Source: Nostoc sp. 'Peltigera membranacea cyanobiont' 210A | GTDB lineage: Bacteria; Cyanobacteriota; Cyanobacteriia; Cyanobacteriales; Nostocaceae | Direction of reading: 5' to 3' | NCBI RefSeq assembly: GCF_002246015.1 | Contig: NZ_NOLJ01000002.1 | Span: forward strand, 775,779 to 839,778 | DNA: 64,000 bases | Part shown: positions 46,610-55,519 of the stretch, piece by piece | How positions within the stretch are numbered: the stretch's first letter is position 1 | How the letters are laid out: every line of letters begins with the position of its first letter | Position numbers and translations under genes: made by a program | Notes under the pieces: generated by a model | Database searches by the model: none | Told to the model about the DNA's origin: nothing | Seen by the model: only the letters and a program-made list of their open reading frames with translations

Positions 46610-46718
46610 GAGAGTGGGGACTGGGGACTGGGGATTGGGAACGAAGAAAGTGTTTTCCCAATGACCAATAACCAATGACTAATGACCAATGACTAATGAC
46701 CAACGACCAATGACAAAT
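46610..46718. repeat. STRR-type heptamer repeats
   Basis: Two families of heptamer-like units: gggactggggactggggatt (46617-46637) and aatgacc/aataacc/aatgact units from about 46659 up to the start codon of rlmD. Typical of short tandemly repeated repetitive sequences in heterocystous cyanobacteria. Confidence 0.75.
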
Positions 46719-48123
46719 GACTAAAATAATTTGGCAACAGGGTGCATTAATTGAAGTGACGATCGCTAACCTGAGTGATACAGGCGATGGTGTGGGGCGT
46801 GCTGATGAGCGTGTAGTGTTTGTCCCAGATACTGTTCCAGGCGATCGCGCCATTGTCCGTTTAGTTCATGTTAAACCCAAATACGCCCACGGTAAGCTCC
46901 AGCAGCTATTAGAACCATCCCCCCACCGTATCCGACCCAGTTGTATTGTGGCTGACAAGTGCGGTGGTTGCCAGTGGCAGCATATTAATTATGATTACCA
47001 GCTAGTAGCCAAGCAAAATCAAGTTATCCAAGCAATGGAGCGCATTGGCGGTTTTATCCAACCACCAGTAGATCCGGTACTTGCTGCCCCTTCTGCTTTG
47101 GGCTACCGTAATAAATCTACATATCCTTTAGGCATATCGGCAACGGGACAGGTACAAGCTGGTTACTACCAAAAAGGTAGTCACCAATTAATTAATTTAA
47201 ATCAATGTCCAGTCCAAGATGCGCGATTAAATCCCTTACTTGCCGAAGTTAAGCAGGATATCCAACAACAGGGTTGGCAAATTTATGACGAACAGCGCCA
47301 CCAAGGAAAAATTCGCCATCTCGGTTTACGCATTGGCCGACACACTGGAGAAATGTTGCTGACTTTGGTAGTAAAGGACTGGAATTTATCAGGAATTGAA
47401 ACCCAAGCCCAGGAATGGTTAAAGCGCTATCCGCAGTTAGTGGGAGTGTCGCTCAATCGCAATAGCGATCGCACAAATGCTATCTTTGGATCAGAAACCC
47501 GTTGCATCGCTGGAGTACCCCACCTGCGTGAAAATTTTGCTGGACTGGAATTTCAAGTACGCCCAGATACATTTTTCCAAGTGTATACCGAAACAGCAGA
47601 GGCACTATTGCAGGTAATTCAATCAGAACTCAATCTTCAAGGGCATGAGTTGCTAGTTGATGCCTACTGTGGTATTGGGACTTTAACTTTACCCCTCGCC
47701 AAAAAAGTACGTATTGCTACAGGATTAGAAGTGCAAGCAGCAGCAGTAGAACAAGCAATTTTGAATGCCCACCGCAACGGAATTGATAATGTGACTTTCC
47801 TTGTCGGGGCAGTAGAGAAATTGCTTCCCAAAATGGGCACAATACCAGAAGTAGTAATACTCGATCCGCCACGTAAGGGGTGCGATCGCGCAGTCATAGA
47901 TACTTTACGGCAATTGAAACCATCTCGGATCGTTTACGTCAGCTGTAAAGTAGCTACCCTCGCCCGCGACCTGAAATTGCTTTGTCAAGATGGGCAGTAT
48001 ACCATCACACGGGTACAACCTGCTGATTTTTTTCCTCAAACTGCTCATGTTGAAACTGCCGCCTTTCTTGTGCTATCACATTTTGACAAGGGTAGTAATT
48101 CCTTCAAAAAAACTGAAATTTGA
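46717..48123 (+). CDS. rlmD: 23S rRNA (uracil-C5)-methyltransferase, RlmD-like (RumA)
   Basis: A SAM-dependent enzyme that makes m5U in 23S rRNA. An N-terminal TRAM domain (IEVTIANLSDTGDGVGRADERVVFV) is followed by the [4Fe-4S] cysteine cluster (CIVADKCGGCQW and a later Cys in NQCPVQ). The Rossmann core has DAYCGIGTLTLPLAK, the motif DPPRKGCD, and the nucleophile Cys in YVSCKVATLARDL. 468 residues is normal. The start ATG sits inside the last unit of an STRR repeat array, so the 5' leader is repetitive. The residue 3' to the catalytic Cys reads KVAT rather than NPAT, a minor variant. Confidence 0.9.
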   Translation: MTKIIWQQGALIEVTIANLSDTGDGVGRADERVVFVPDTVPGDRAIVRLVHVKPKYAHGKLQQLLEPSPHRIRPSCIVADKCGGCQWQHINYDYQLVAKQNQVIQAMERIGGFIQPPVDPVLAAPSALGYRNKSTYPLGISATGQVQAGYYQKGSHQLINLNQCPVQDARLNPLLAEVKQDIQQQGWQIYDEQRHQGKIRHLGLRIGRHTGEMLLTLVVKDWNLSGIETQAQEWLKRYPQLVGVSLNRNSDRTNAIFGSETRCIAGVPHLRENFAGLEFQVRPDTFFQVYTETAEALLQVIQSELNLQGHELLVDAYCGIGTLTLPLAKKVRIATGLEVQAAAVEQAILNAHRNGIDNVTFLVGAVEKLLPKMGTIPEVVILDPPRKGCDRAVIDTLRQLKPSRIVYVSCKVATLARDLKLLCQDGQYTITRVQPADFFPQTAHVETAAFLVLSHFDKGSNSFKKTEI

Positions 48124-48514
48124 AAATTTTAGTCTAGTGCATACTAAAGATGCTAAAATTGAATTAAGCCAAAAATAAAAATTCATTTTGTTTAAATAAA
48201 TTCAAGTTGCATGGGTTCTTAAAAACATGAAGAAGATTGTGTAAATTATAAATCGGCAACTAACTAGAGTATCCCAATACTCTCTAAAATTAACAGCATA
48301 TTCTTAATTTGCTGACTTCATTATCAAAATTATTTCAGCCGATATATACCTAAACAATCCCAATTCATAGTTATAGAGCCAATGCTCCCTAGCATTTTCA
48401 AAATTTAGTTTTAAAGACGCAAGTTTGAAGGCAGCATGACCACCTCAAGTTTTATCAGGGTGACTGTAATAGCAAACTGATGTCTAGCTAACTGAAAGCT
48501 ATGGGGTTTCTCTT
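48124..48514. other. Intergenic region without gene
   Basis: About 390 nt, AT-rich. Nothing recognisable, no strong hairpin. It must hold the promoter of the gene at 48515. Confidence 0.4.
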
Positions 48515-48964
48515 GTGATTACTATTTCACTCCGTCCAGTTGGACGTTATTGGGGCACTATTAGTTTTGCCTCAACCCTCTACCTTTGTCCCATATTAGA
48601 CTTATTGTTGGCAGAAATTCCAGCAAGATTACAAGCAGAACTGCGGCTAGGACTTCAAGAAGCCCTAGTCAACGCAGCCAAACATGGCAATAATCTCGAT
48701 CCGAGTAAAACAGTTGTAGTTCGTTTTTCCGTAATAGATAATCAATATTGGTGGATAATATCAGACCAAGGTAGTGGCTTTACTCCTTCATCTACTAGTA
48801 ATGAAGAACCAACAGACTATCTTCCACCAGATGAGTCAGAAAATGGTCGTGGTTTATGTCTTCTACATCAAATTTTTGATCAGGTAGAGTGGAACCGCAA
48901 AGGCACAGAATTGAGGCTTTGCAAACAAATGGAAAATCGCCGGGGATTATCTCTGCGGCGGTAG
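48515..48964 (+). CDS. Anti-sigma factor-like ATP-binding protein (HATPase)
   Basis: A 149-residue RsbW/SpoIIAB-type GHKL ATPase, cytoplasmic. The N box is LGLQEALVNAAKHGNN, the G1 box is SDQGSGF, and the G2-like GRGLCLLHQIFD follows. Such proteins are serine kinases of anti-anti-sigma factors in the partner-switching systems. Starts with GTG 48515, for which no ATG alternative exists, and RBS-like ggggttt lies upstream. No anti-anti-sigma partner is adjacent. Confidence 0.85.
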   Translation: MITISLRPVGRYWGTISFASTLYLCPILDLLLAEIPARLQAELRLGLQEALVNAAKHGNNLDPSKTVVVRFSVIDNQYWWIISDQGSGFTPSSTSNEEPTDYLPPDESENGRGLCLLHQIFDQVEWNRKGTELRLCKQMENRRGLSLRR

Positions 48965-48965
48965 A

Positions 48966-49030
48966 GGAGTTAGGAGTTAGGAGTTAAGAATTTAAAACTT
49001 TTAACTCATCACTCCTAACTTCTAACTTTT
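48966..49030. repeat. Inverted taggagt repeat hairpin
   Basis: Repeated ttaggagt units followed by complementary actcctaa units can form a long stem between convergent genes. Similar elements lie at 41752-41795 and 55448-55510. They may act as bidirectional terminators. Confidence 0.6.
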
Positions 49031-49300
49031 TCCGTGAGTCGGACAGGGAGGGGCAGAAATAGAGCGATCTAACCAACCAATTGCCTGTTCTAATCTCGCT
49101 TGAGCTTCTTGTGGCTGATTCTTTAAAAGATACACAATAGCTGCTGCCACTTGTTCATTAGCGCGGGAATTGCGGTTAGACTTGAGGCGATGCCAATCGT
49201 TAGGGGAAATGCTCAGTCTTTCCATCAGGGCTTGAGCTAGTTCCAAAGTACTAAGTTCATTCAGTTGACTGGTTTTCGGCAGCTGGGTAGATTGAGACAT
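49022..49300 (-). CDS. Conserved hypothetical protein (DUF6439-like)
   Basis: A 92-residue helical protein without transmembrane segments. The centre (ELAQALMERLSISPNDWHRLKSNRNSRANEQVAAAIVYLL) looks like a small cyanobacterial family I recall as DUF6439, but I am not sure of the number. It ends in a short His/Cys tail (PPCPTHGKS). ATG 49300 is the start. Converges with the anti-sigma-like gene, with the taggagt hairpin at its 3' end. Confidence 0.6.
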   Translation of the reverse strand: MSQSTQLPKTSQLNELSTLELAQALMERLSISPNDWHRLKSNRNSRANEQVAAAIVYLLKNQPQEAQARLEQAIGWLDRSISAPPCPTHGKS

Positions 49301-49429
49301 AATTATCAGTGCTGAGTGCTGTTAGCGATAGCGGGGCGTTTAGCCTGTATTGAGTGCTGAGTCAAAAACTCATAGTTTTAATTTTGACTATTGGCAGACT
49401 CGCCTTTAATTTTAGTTTACTACTTGTAC

Positions 49430-49792
49430 ATGAAGCCGTCTAAACAATCACAACCGCCAGGGGAAACTCCAGAACCGGATTTTGAACAAGAATTAGAGGA
49501 AGTAGAGCGATCGCTCTTATCCTTAAGAGAACGTTACGATCAAGTGCAACGCGATCGCCAACAACAGGCACAATGGCAACAGCGTCGGGATCAACTAAAG
49601 CACAATAAATCTCAGACACCAGAAATCAAAGCAGAATTAAGGCAAATTCAACGACAGTTGGAAATGCTAGAACTAAACTTAGAAAGCCAGTTATTTTCTT
49701 GGCGTAGCCTCAAAAAACCTTTCTGGCAAGTAGTCCGCTTTGGTGGAATGGGCGTTATCATAGGCTGGATATTAAAGTCTTATGCTGGGTAA
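49430..49792 (+). CDS. Small coiled-coil protein with C-terminal membrane segment
   Basis: A 120-residue protein from ATG 49430. A charged Gln/Arg/Glu-rich coiled coil covers about 20-95 ([20 protein letters not shown]), then a C-terminal hydrophobic helix ([18 protein letters not shown]) anchors it. No known family. It lies two bases before asnS, so it is probably in the same transcript. Confidence 0.65.
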   Translation: MKPSKQSQPPGETPEPDFEQELEEVERSLLSLRERYDQVQRDRQQQAQWQQRRDQLKHNKSQTPEIKAELRQIQRQLEMLELNLESQLFSWRSLKKPFWQVVRFGGMGVIIGWILKSYAG

Positions 49793-49794
49793 AT

Positions 49795-51186
49795 ATGGTA
49801 AATCGACGGATTGCAGAAATATTGCGAAGTGGCCAACCTGATGAGTCCCTGCAAGTTCAAGGCTGGGTGCGGACGAAGCGCGAGTCCAAAGGGTTTGCTT
49901 TTATTGAAGTCAATGACGGCTCATCACTAGCTAATTTGCAAGTCGTCATCAATCAAGATTTGCCAGATTACGAAGCTATCTTGAAAAAATTGAATACGGG
50001 TGCGGCTGTGGAAGCGACAGGGGTACTAGTGGCTTCTCTTGGTAAAGGACAGCGAATTGAATTGAAAGCCGAGTCTGTAAAAGTTTACGGGGAAGCTGAT
50101 CCCGATACATATCCCCTGCAAAAGAAACGCCATTCCTTTGAGTTTCTGCGAACCATTGGACATTTGCGATCGCGGACTAATTCTTTTGGTGCAGTTTTCC
50201 GTGTCAGAAATGCTTGTTCGGCTGCAATTCACCAATTTTTCCAAGAAAGAGGCTTTTTGTGGGTACACACACCCATCATCACTGCTAGCGACTGCGAAGG
50301 CGCAGGTGAACTATTTAGCGTTACCAGTTTAGATTTAAAGAATATCCCCCGCACAGAAAACCAAGCAGTAGATTACAGCCAAGATTTTTTTGCTAAACCC
50401 ACATATTTAACAGTTAGCGGCCAGTTGGAAGCAGAAGTTATGGCGATGGCGTTTAGTAACGTCTACACCTTCGGCCCTACCTTCCGTGCAGAAAATTCCA
50501 ACACTTCCCGCCACCTAGCAGAATTTTGGATGGTTGAGCCAGAAATGGCTTTTTGTGACTTAGAAGGCGATATGGATTTAGCTGAGGCGTTTCTCAAACA
50601 CATTTTTAAATATGTGTTGGAAACTTGCCCCGAAGATATGGAATTTTTTAATGAACGCATTGATAAATCTGTGTTGGCAACAGCCGAAAATATTATTAAT
50701 AATCAGTTTGAACGCTTAACTTATACAGAAGCGATCAAACTTTTAGAAAAAGCTGATGTTAAATTTGAATATCCAGTAAGTTGGGGTTTAGATTTACAAT
50801 CAGAACACGAACGTTACTTGGCTGAACAACTATTTAAAAAGCCTGCGATCGTTACAGATTATCCAGCGCAAATCAAAGCTTTTTATATGCGTTTGAACGA
50901 TGATGAAAAAACCGTCCGCGCAATGGATATTCTCGCACCTAAAATTGGCGAAATTGTCGGCGGTTCCCAGCGCGAAGAACGTTTAGAAGTATTAGAACGC
51001 CGCGTGTTAGCGCAAGGGTTAAACCCAGAAGATTTATGGTGGTATCTTGATTTGCGTCGTTATGGTACTGTTCCCCACGCTGGTTTTGGGTTAGGCTTTG
51101 AAAGACTAGTGCAATTTATGACGGGTATGGGAAATATTCGTGATGTGATTCCGTTTCCGCGTACACCACAAAGTGCTGAGTTTTAG
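49795..51186 (+). CDS. asnS: Asparaginyl-tRNA synthetase
   Basis: A 463-residue class IIb enzyme that charges tRNA-Asn. The OB anticodon domain ([25 protein letters not shown]) is followed by motif 1 ([39 protein letters not shown]), motif 2 ([21 protein letters not shown]) and motif 3 ([27 protein letters not shown]). It starts ATG 49795, two bases after the upstream gene. A hairpin at 51195-51213 and another at 51262-51280 follow the stop. Confidence 0.97.
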   Translation: MVNRRIAEILRSGQPDESLQVQGWVRTKRESKGFAFIEVNDGSSLANLQVVINQDLPDYEAILKKLNTGAAVEATGVLVASLGKGQRIELKAESVKVYGEADPDTYPLQKKRHSFEFLRTIGHLRSRTNSFGAVFRVRNACSAAIHQFFQERGFLWVHTPIITASDCEGAGELFSVTSLDLKNIPRTENQAVDYSQDFFAKPTYLTVSGQLEAEVMAMAFSNVYTFGPTFRAENSNTSRHLAEFWMVEPEMAFCDLEGDMDLAEAFLKHIFKYVLETCPEDMEFFNERIDKSVLATAENIINNQFERLTYTEAIKLLEKADVKFEYPVSWGLDLQSEHERYLAEQLFKKPAIVTDYPAQIKAFYMRLNDDEKTVRAMDILAPKIGEIVGGSQREERLEVLERRVLAQGLNPEDLWWYLDLRRYGTVPHAGFGLGFERLVQFMTGMGNIRDVIPFPRTPQSAEF

Positions 51187-51194
51187 AGAAAATC

Positions 51195-51280
51195 AGGCGA
51201 TTTCAAATCGCCTCTACACAGACTGACTAAATTAGTTTGGTCGAACTAATAAAAACTTTGAAAACCGCGAATGCGGGTTT
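51195..51280. terminator. Two hairpins after asnS
   Basis: aggcgatttcaaatcgcct (51195-51213) is a nine-pair stem with one base loop. A second, aaaccgcgaatgcgggttt (51262-51280), is followed by tacttttatt. They separate convergent asnS and the Rpn-type gene. Confidence 0.6.
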
Positions 51281-51321
51281 TACTTTTATTGCTGCGTATT
51301 TTATCAAGCGATTAGTTAAAA

Positions 51322-52107
51322 TTAAGATTTTTGCATTTCCTCTTGTAAAACTTGAATTTGCTCAATAGATAATTCAGTAACTTGAGCAATTTGCTCTAAA
51401 CTCATTCCAATTCGCAACAAATTTAAAGCCAACTTTCTTGTTGTTTCTGCTTTGCCTTTGGCTTCACCTTTGGCTTCGCCTTCTTCTAGGATTTGTTGAT
51501 AAATGACTGATTCGCGCATAATCTCACTCCTTAAAATCTTGCTAATTACATCTTTATTTAATACCAGACCTGCTAAAATGCCACTGGCAGCAGCTATATT
51601 TCTTTGTAGTTGGCGATCGCTAATTGCTTCAACTGCTTTGGCTACTTGGGTTAATACCATTGTAGGATCGTTTGTCTGACTTAGCACGGCAAAGGGTAAT
51701 AACCCTGGAATGCTCATAAACCTGTCTGTCGGTTGTTCCCACAGGCGTATTACCTCAAACTGATGGTAAGTGTTATTTAATCTAAAACTGTTTTCATGGA
51801 CTAATTCTGAACTTGTTTTTCTCAAATAGATTACTATTTGGCGCATTTCTTTGTTAGGAAAGCGGCGATAAACCCTAACCCGATAATCTAACATCCGAAA
51901 GGGAATATCTTCATCAGGATCGGTTTGAAATTCGGTATGTAGAACTAAATCATCAGATTGCAATAAAATTAATGAATCGGCGCGAATTGGTTCGCTTGAT
52001 AATTCAGTCGGGCTAAGTTCTGTTAATTTAATCGGTGAACCTAGTAACCATGTTGCTAAATCATCTTTAAAGTTTTCGGCAATGAATTTACATATATTGT
52101 CATACAT
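51322..52107 (-). CDS. Rpn-family PD-(D/E)XK nuclease-fold protein
   Basis: A 261-residue protein of the Rpn (recombination-promoting nuclease) type, linked in E. coli to RecA-independent recombination and phage defence. It starts MYDNICKFIAENFKDDLATWLLG, and the nuclease-fold core has RADSLILLQ…HTEFQTDPDEDIPFRMLDYRVRVYRR. A C-terminal EGEAKGEAKGKAETTRKLALNLLR region leads to LSIEQIQVLQEEM. It is homologous to the protein at 59411. Catalytic strength is uncertain. Confidence 0.85.
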   Translation of the reverse strand: MYDNICKFIAENFKDDLATWLLGSPIKLTELSPTELSSEPIRADSLILLQSDDLVLHTEFQTDPDEDIPFRMLDYRVRVYRRFPNKEMRQIVIYLRKTSSELVHENSFRLNNTYHQFEVIRLWEQPTDRFMSIPGLLPFAVLSQTNDPTMVLTQVAKAVEAISDRQLQRNIAAASGILAGLVLNKDVISKILRSEIMRESVIYQQILEEGEAKGEAKGKAETTRKLALNLLRIGMSLEQIAQVTELSIEQIQVLQEEMQKS

Positions 52108-52221
52108 GGCAGCCTTAAAGAAAGGGTATCAGGTATTGTTTATTAAAAGTAAATTTGTTAGTGTTGGGTTGACGCAAGGAAACCCAACCTAATGTTACTA
52201 CATCACTGTTTTAAACACTAC

Positions 52222-52986
52222 CTAATTACCAAGTATTTCTTGTCTACGCCGCTCCTGTTCCTGCTCTTGAATGTCTTGGCGTACTTCCCAATATTTTTTT
52301 ACGGCTGCCTTAGATTCACTGATTATTGCTAATCTCAATTTACTAGCTTCATCGCCATCTCCTAAAAGAGAAATCAATTCTCTTCGTTGTGTTTTTTCAA
52401 GTGTAAGAAACCATTGAACAAAAGCTTTAAAGATTTCTTTTTTTGAACCTAATAACTCATCATGGGCAACAACGCAAGAAGGACAAACGTTAACAGTATA
52501 ATGATAAAACCATTCCCCTCTAAAAGCAGTTCCGTTAGCAATAAAAGTTGCAACTAAAGGGCATTTTTCACTTGATAAATTTTGATTGGCAATACAATCT
52601 AAAATAGAAGTTGTATGATAAATACCCTCAAAGTAATTTGCTAGAGATCCAACAAGAACAGAACCAGGATATCCAGGGAGTATTTCTCCTGTTGAATCAA
52701 GCCAAGCATATTTAGTCATTACTAAGGAGTAATGGTATCGAGAACTGATACAATCTGTGATTGCTCGCTCTTGATTATAGGAATTTCTCAGATATTGATT
52801 AATACTATTTGTATCAAATCCCATTCGCTTGTAATAGTTAGAAGAAAACATATCTTCTTGGCAGCTTTTCGCCACCTGAGCTAGTCTAGTCATATTTACC
52901 TGTGCATCACTTTTCATTGGTGTTAACAACAAAGCCGAGCTAGTTATTAGCAAAGTTATTAAGCTTTTAACTGTGAAATTTCTCAT
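52222..52986 (-). CDS. Secreted cysteine-containing protein, unknown function
   Basis: A 254-residue exported protein. A signal peptide (SLITLLITSSALLLTPMKSDA) is cleaved near residue 28. The mature part has six Cys, including a CPSC pair (VNVCPSCVVAHDE), and is otherwise mostly helical; the tail is charged (EQEQERRRQEILGN). I know no family. Its start overlaps the end of the upstream serine/threonine kinase gene by four bases (ATGA), so the two are cotranslated and probably act together. Confidence 0.7.
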   Translation of the reverse strand: MRNFTVKSLITLLITSSALLLTPMKSDAQVNMTRLAQVAKSCQEDMFSSNYYKRMGFDTNSINQYLRNSYNQERAITDCISSRYHYSLVMTKYAWLDSTGEILPGYPGSVLVGSLANYFEGIYHTTSILDCIANQNLSSEKCPLVATFIANGTAFRGEWFYHYTVNVCPSCVVAHDELLGSKKEIFKAFVQWFLTLEKTQRRELISLLGDGDEASKLRLAIISESKAAVKKYWEVRQDIQEQEQERRRQEILGN

Positions 52987-54731
52987 TGATTTCCCTCTCT
53001 TATTACTTGTTCTAATTCATCAGAAGTTTTAGGAATTGGATATGTAGATTCCCAAGGATTAGGGATATTAGCCCCATCATTATTTGTATTTACTGCATTG
53101 TTTGGCCGTTCTGTTGTAACTTTTTGCTTAGGCGGTACTTGCCGTTTATTTGAGGTTGTTATAGTTGTTTTTGGTTGAGCCTTAATTTGCAAATAAACTT
53201 GTTTAGCTTTTTCAAGGCTAATTTTTGTCTGTTGCTGTTTATCGGCTTGTTGCCTTTTTTGTGTTATTAAAGCCCTTGCCCTTATATCAGCATTTAACTG
53301 CTCTCTTCTTTTCCTCATCTCTCTTTTTTCCCTTATCACAGCTTCTAACTGCTCTCTTGCTGTTCTAACAGCAGCTTCTTTTCTAATAGCTGCTTGTCTC
53401 TCTTCCTCCGTTTTTAAAGCAGCTTGAAGTTTTTGTTTTTCTATCTCCTCTATTTGAGCTTGTTCGGTTTCTACTTTGTCAGATGTAGGCAAAGTTAAAG
53501 GACTTATTGTAGGTTGAGATTTAACAGTTAATGGGATTTCAGGAATTTGGGTAACTGGACTAGGAATAGCTACCGGAACATTTTCTACAGGAGAAACAGA
53601 AACCGGATTTTTGGCGTTTGGTTGATTAATAGCCGCAATAGCAACAGCAAAACATCCCAGCCCTAAACCGATGAGAACTTGCCAAAGTTTTTGGTTTTTC
53701 TGAGTCTGGCTAGAAGACGCATTGACTGATTTAGCTCTACCGACTGATACAGTAGCAACAGAACTAGATGACGCAACAGATTTAAACCCATTGCTTGATT
53801 GAATTGCCGTTTTTTGCCATAGTATTCTAGGCATTTGTAACGCTTTTTCAATTTCGCTCAATTTCTGCAAAATCACTTGTGTATTTTGAGGACGCTGATT
53901 TGCAGTAGGAGCCATCAAATGGTCGATTAAATCTGCCAAAAGTGGAGAAATATTGAGTGCAGATTTTCGCCAATGCAACTCATTAGTCAGAGGGTCATAA
54001 ATTTCTTTATCCTGGGGTTCCTTACCTGTAAGCAGAAAAATAAAAGTCCGTCCCAATGCAAAAAAATCTGACTGCTGTACCGAATAACCGTTTTGTTGCT
54101 CTGGCGGTGAATAGCCTTGTGAAATAATTCTGGTATGGGAATTTCCCGCCAAAATGGTTGTCGTGACTTGTCGAACTGCACCAAAATCAATTAAGACAAG
54201 CTGGCCACTTGGTCGCAGCATGATATTCTGAGGCTTAATATCACGATGAAAATATTGATGAGCGTGTACTAAAGCGAGAATTTCTACAAGTTGTTTAAGC
54301 CAATTGAGAGCTTGAGTTTCAGAAATACGTTGATAATTACGAAATTCCATCCACTGCTCTAAATTTACGCCTTCAATTTTCTCCATTGCTAAACAGTGCA
54401 ATGGTAGAGAGCTATTTTTAGGTAAAACAGTAAAATAACCATCTGGTTCTACCTTGGGAATACCCGCACTGTTTAGCTGACTCAAAACCCTTGCTTCCTG
54501 CTGAAACAGTTCAATGGCTTTTGGGTTATTATCAGTCAGCACTTTTAAAACTTTAGTTTTCCCACGCTCGTCAACTTCAAAAGTGTTACCAAAGCCACCT
54601 TGTCCTAGTTGTTTGATTACCCGATAGCAACCTTGCAACAGTATTTCTGACCCACAGTTACGGCAAATAAGGTTGTTTGCATTAACTGGGTCAACAGGTT
54701 TTGGACAATGGGGATTTATACAATAGGTCAT
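52983..54731 (-). CDS. Zinc-ribbon serine/threonine protein kinase
   Basis: A 582-residue kinase. It opens with a short zinc ribbon (Cys4, Cys9, Cys23, Cys26: CINPHCPKP…ICRNCGSE). The Hanks-type kinase domain (about 33-300) has the glycine loop GQGGFGNTFEV, Lys in KVLKVL, HRDIKPQNIML and DFGAVRQ, and SPPEQQNG for substrate binding. A TM helix (LWQVLIGLGLGCFAVAIAAI) near 350 is followed by a Pro-rich and then a long charged coiled coil (about 420-500), predicted extracytoplasmic. It is typical of cyanobacterial serine/threonine kinases, here cotranslated with a secreted partner. Confidence 0.9.
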   Translation of the reverse strand: MTYCINPHCPKPVDPVNANNLICRNCGSEILLQGCYRVIKQLGQGGFGNTFEVDERGKTKVLKVLTDNNPKAIELFQQEARVLSQLNSAGIPKVEPDGYFTVLPKNSSLPLHCLAMEKIEGVNLEQWMEFRNYQRISETQALNWLKQLVEILALVHAHQYFHRDIKPQNIMLRPSGQLVLIDFGAVRQVTTTILAGNSHTRIISQGYSPPEQQNGYSVQQSDFFALGRTFIFLLTGKEPQDKEIYDPLTNELHWRKSALNISPLLADLIDHLMAPTANQRPQNTQVILQKLSEIEKALQMPRILWQKTAIQSSNGFKSVASSSSVATVSVGRAKSVNASSSQTQKNQKLWQVLIGLGLGCFAVAIAAINQPNAKNPVSVSPVENVPVAIPSPVTQIPEIPLTVKSQPTISPLTLPTSDKVETEQAQIEEIEKQKLQAALKTEEERQAAIRKEAAVRTAREQLEAVIREKREMRKRREQLNADIRARALITQKRQQADKQQQTKISLEKAKQVYLQIKAQPKTTITTSNKRQVPPKQKVTTERPNNAVNTNNDGANIPNPWESTYPIPKTSDELEQVIREGNQ

Positions 54732-54886
54732 TACACAGAAGTAAATATCCTAAAGAATCGATTTTTCTTGATATCTAAACAGAGGGTTAAACCTATAAGG
54801 TTCTATTAATAGAGTTCCCTAAAACTTTGACCAAGTAACATATATAGCAGTTCTAACTTCAGTATTAAATTTCATACACAATAAAT

Positions 54887-54914
54887 TAGGGTTACAACAA
54901 TTGTTGTAACCCTA
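54887..54914. promoter_or_regulatory. Perfect 28-bp palindrome
   Basis: tagggttacaacaa (54887-54900) followed directly by ttgttgtaaccctatype right half (ttgttgtaacccta, 54901-54914): no loop, no mismatch. It lies upstream of the kinase gene and of the divergent NIL gene, so it could be a regulator-binding site or a transposon remnant. Confidence 0.75.
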
Positions 54915-55133
54915 GAGATTGGCTATATTAAATCTGCTTGAAAATCACTATAGGATAACAATTAACCTCATAACTACCGAATTATGAGCAATTCTTCACA
55001 TTTACTACATCTAGATTAATGGTTTGCAAAGGCAAATACTTTCTTGCTTGCCTGCGTGGGATAAGTGACGCTAGTGTTAAAAGAATTGTGCAAAGCGAAA
55101 CCCCCCATCCCAGAAGTCGAGTAGGAAGCTAGA

Positions 55134-55442
55134 ATGGTAATTCCAAATAAAGAAGTAAAATCTAATACTGATATTTTAGATAATAGACGCACCCAAACTC
55201 GTATCCAAGTTCGCATTCCTAAAGACTTACATGAGGAACCAGTCATTTCACGACTGGTTTCTCACTATGGGGTCATAGTCATTATTGCTGATGCTCAGGT
55301 AAGCGCAAACGTGCCACAATATAGCTGCTTCGATCTGGAACTGCGAGGTACTGTTTCTCAGATTGAAAGCGCCCTAACTTACCTGGATGAACTGGATTTA
55401 GAAGTTTTGCACCAATCCAGCCCTGAAGAAGATGGGTGGTAA
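55134..55442 (+). CDS. NIL domain protein
   Basis: A 102-residue protein dominated by a NIL domain (RIQVRIPKDLHEEPVISRLVSHYGVIVIIADAQVS…), the fold found in MetN-type ABC ATPases and in ferredoxin-linked proteins. The family members bind small molecules or metals; this lone form is common in cyanobacteria. It starts ATG 55134 after an AT-rich leader and is followed by a taggagt hairpin (55448-55510). No membrane segment. Confidence 0.85.
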   Translation: MVIPNKEVKSNTDILDNRRTQTRIQVRIPKDLHEEPVISRLVSHYGVIVIIADAQVSANVPQYSCFDLELRGTVSQIESALTYLDELDLEVLHQSSPEEDGW

Positions 55443-55447
55443 ATCTT

Positions 55448-55510
55448 AGTTAGGAGTTAGGAGTTAGAAGTTAAAAAATTCATAATTCGTAACTCCTAAC
55501 TTTTAACTCT
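55448..55510. repeat. Inverted taggagt repeat hairpin
   Basis: ttaggagttaggagttagaa then complementary ttcgtaactcctaactttta forms a hairpin between the convergent NIL and Rre1-type genes. Confidence 0.6.
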
Positions 55511-55519
55511 TAACTTTGT

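Noticed and set aside
46584-46853. 89-codon minus-strand frame over the STRR array
   Set aside because: It consists of repeat translation (WSLVISHWSLV) and overlaps rlmD.
54732-55133. CRISPR-like array in repeat-rich gaps of the window
   Set aside because: The repeats seen are heptamers, SDR palindromes or inverted pairs; none has regular spacers of CRISPR type.
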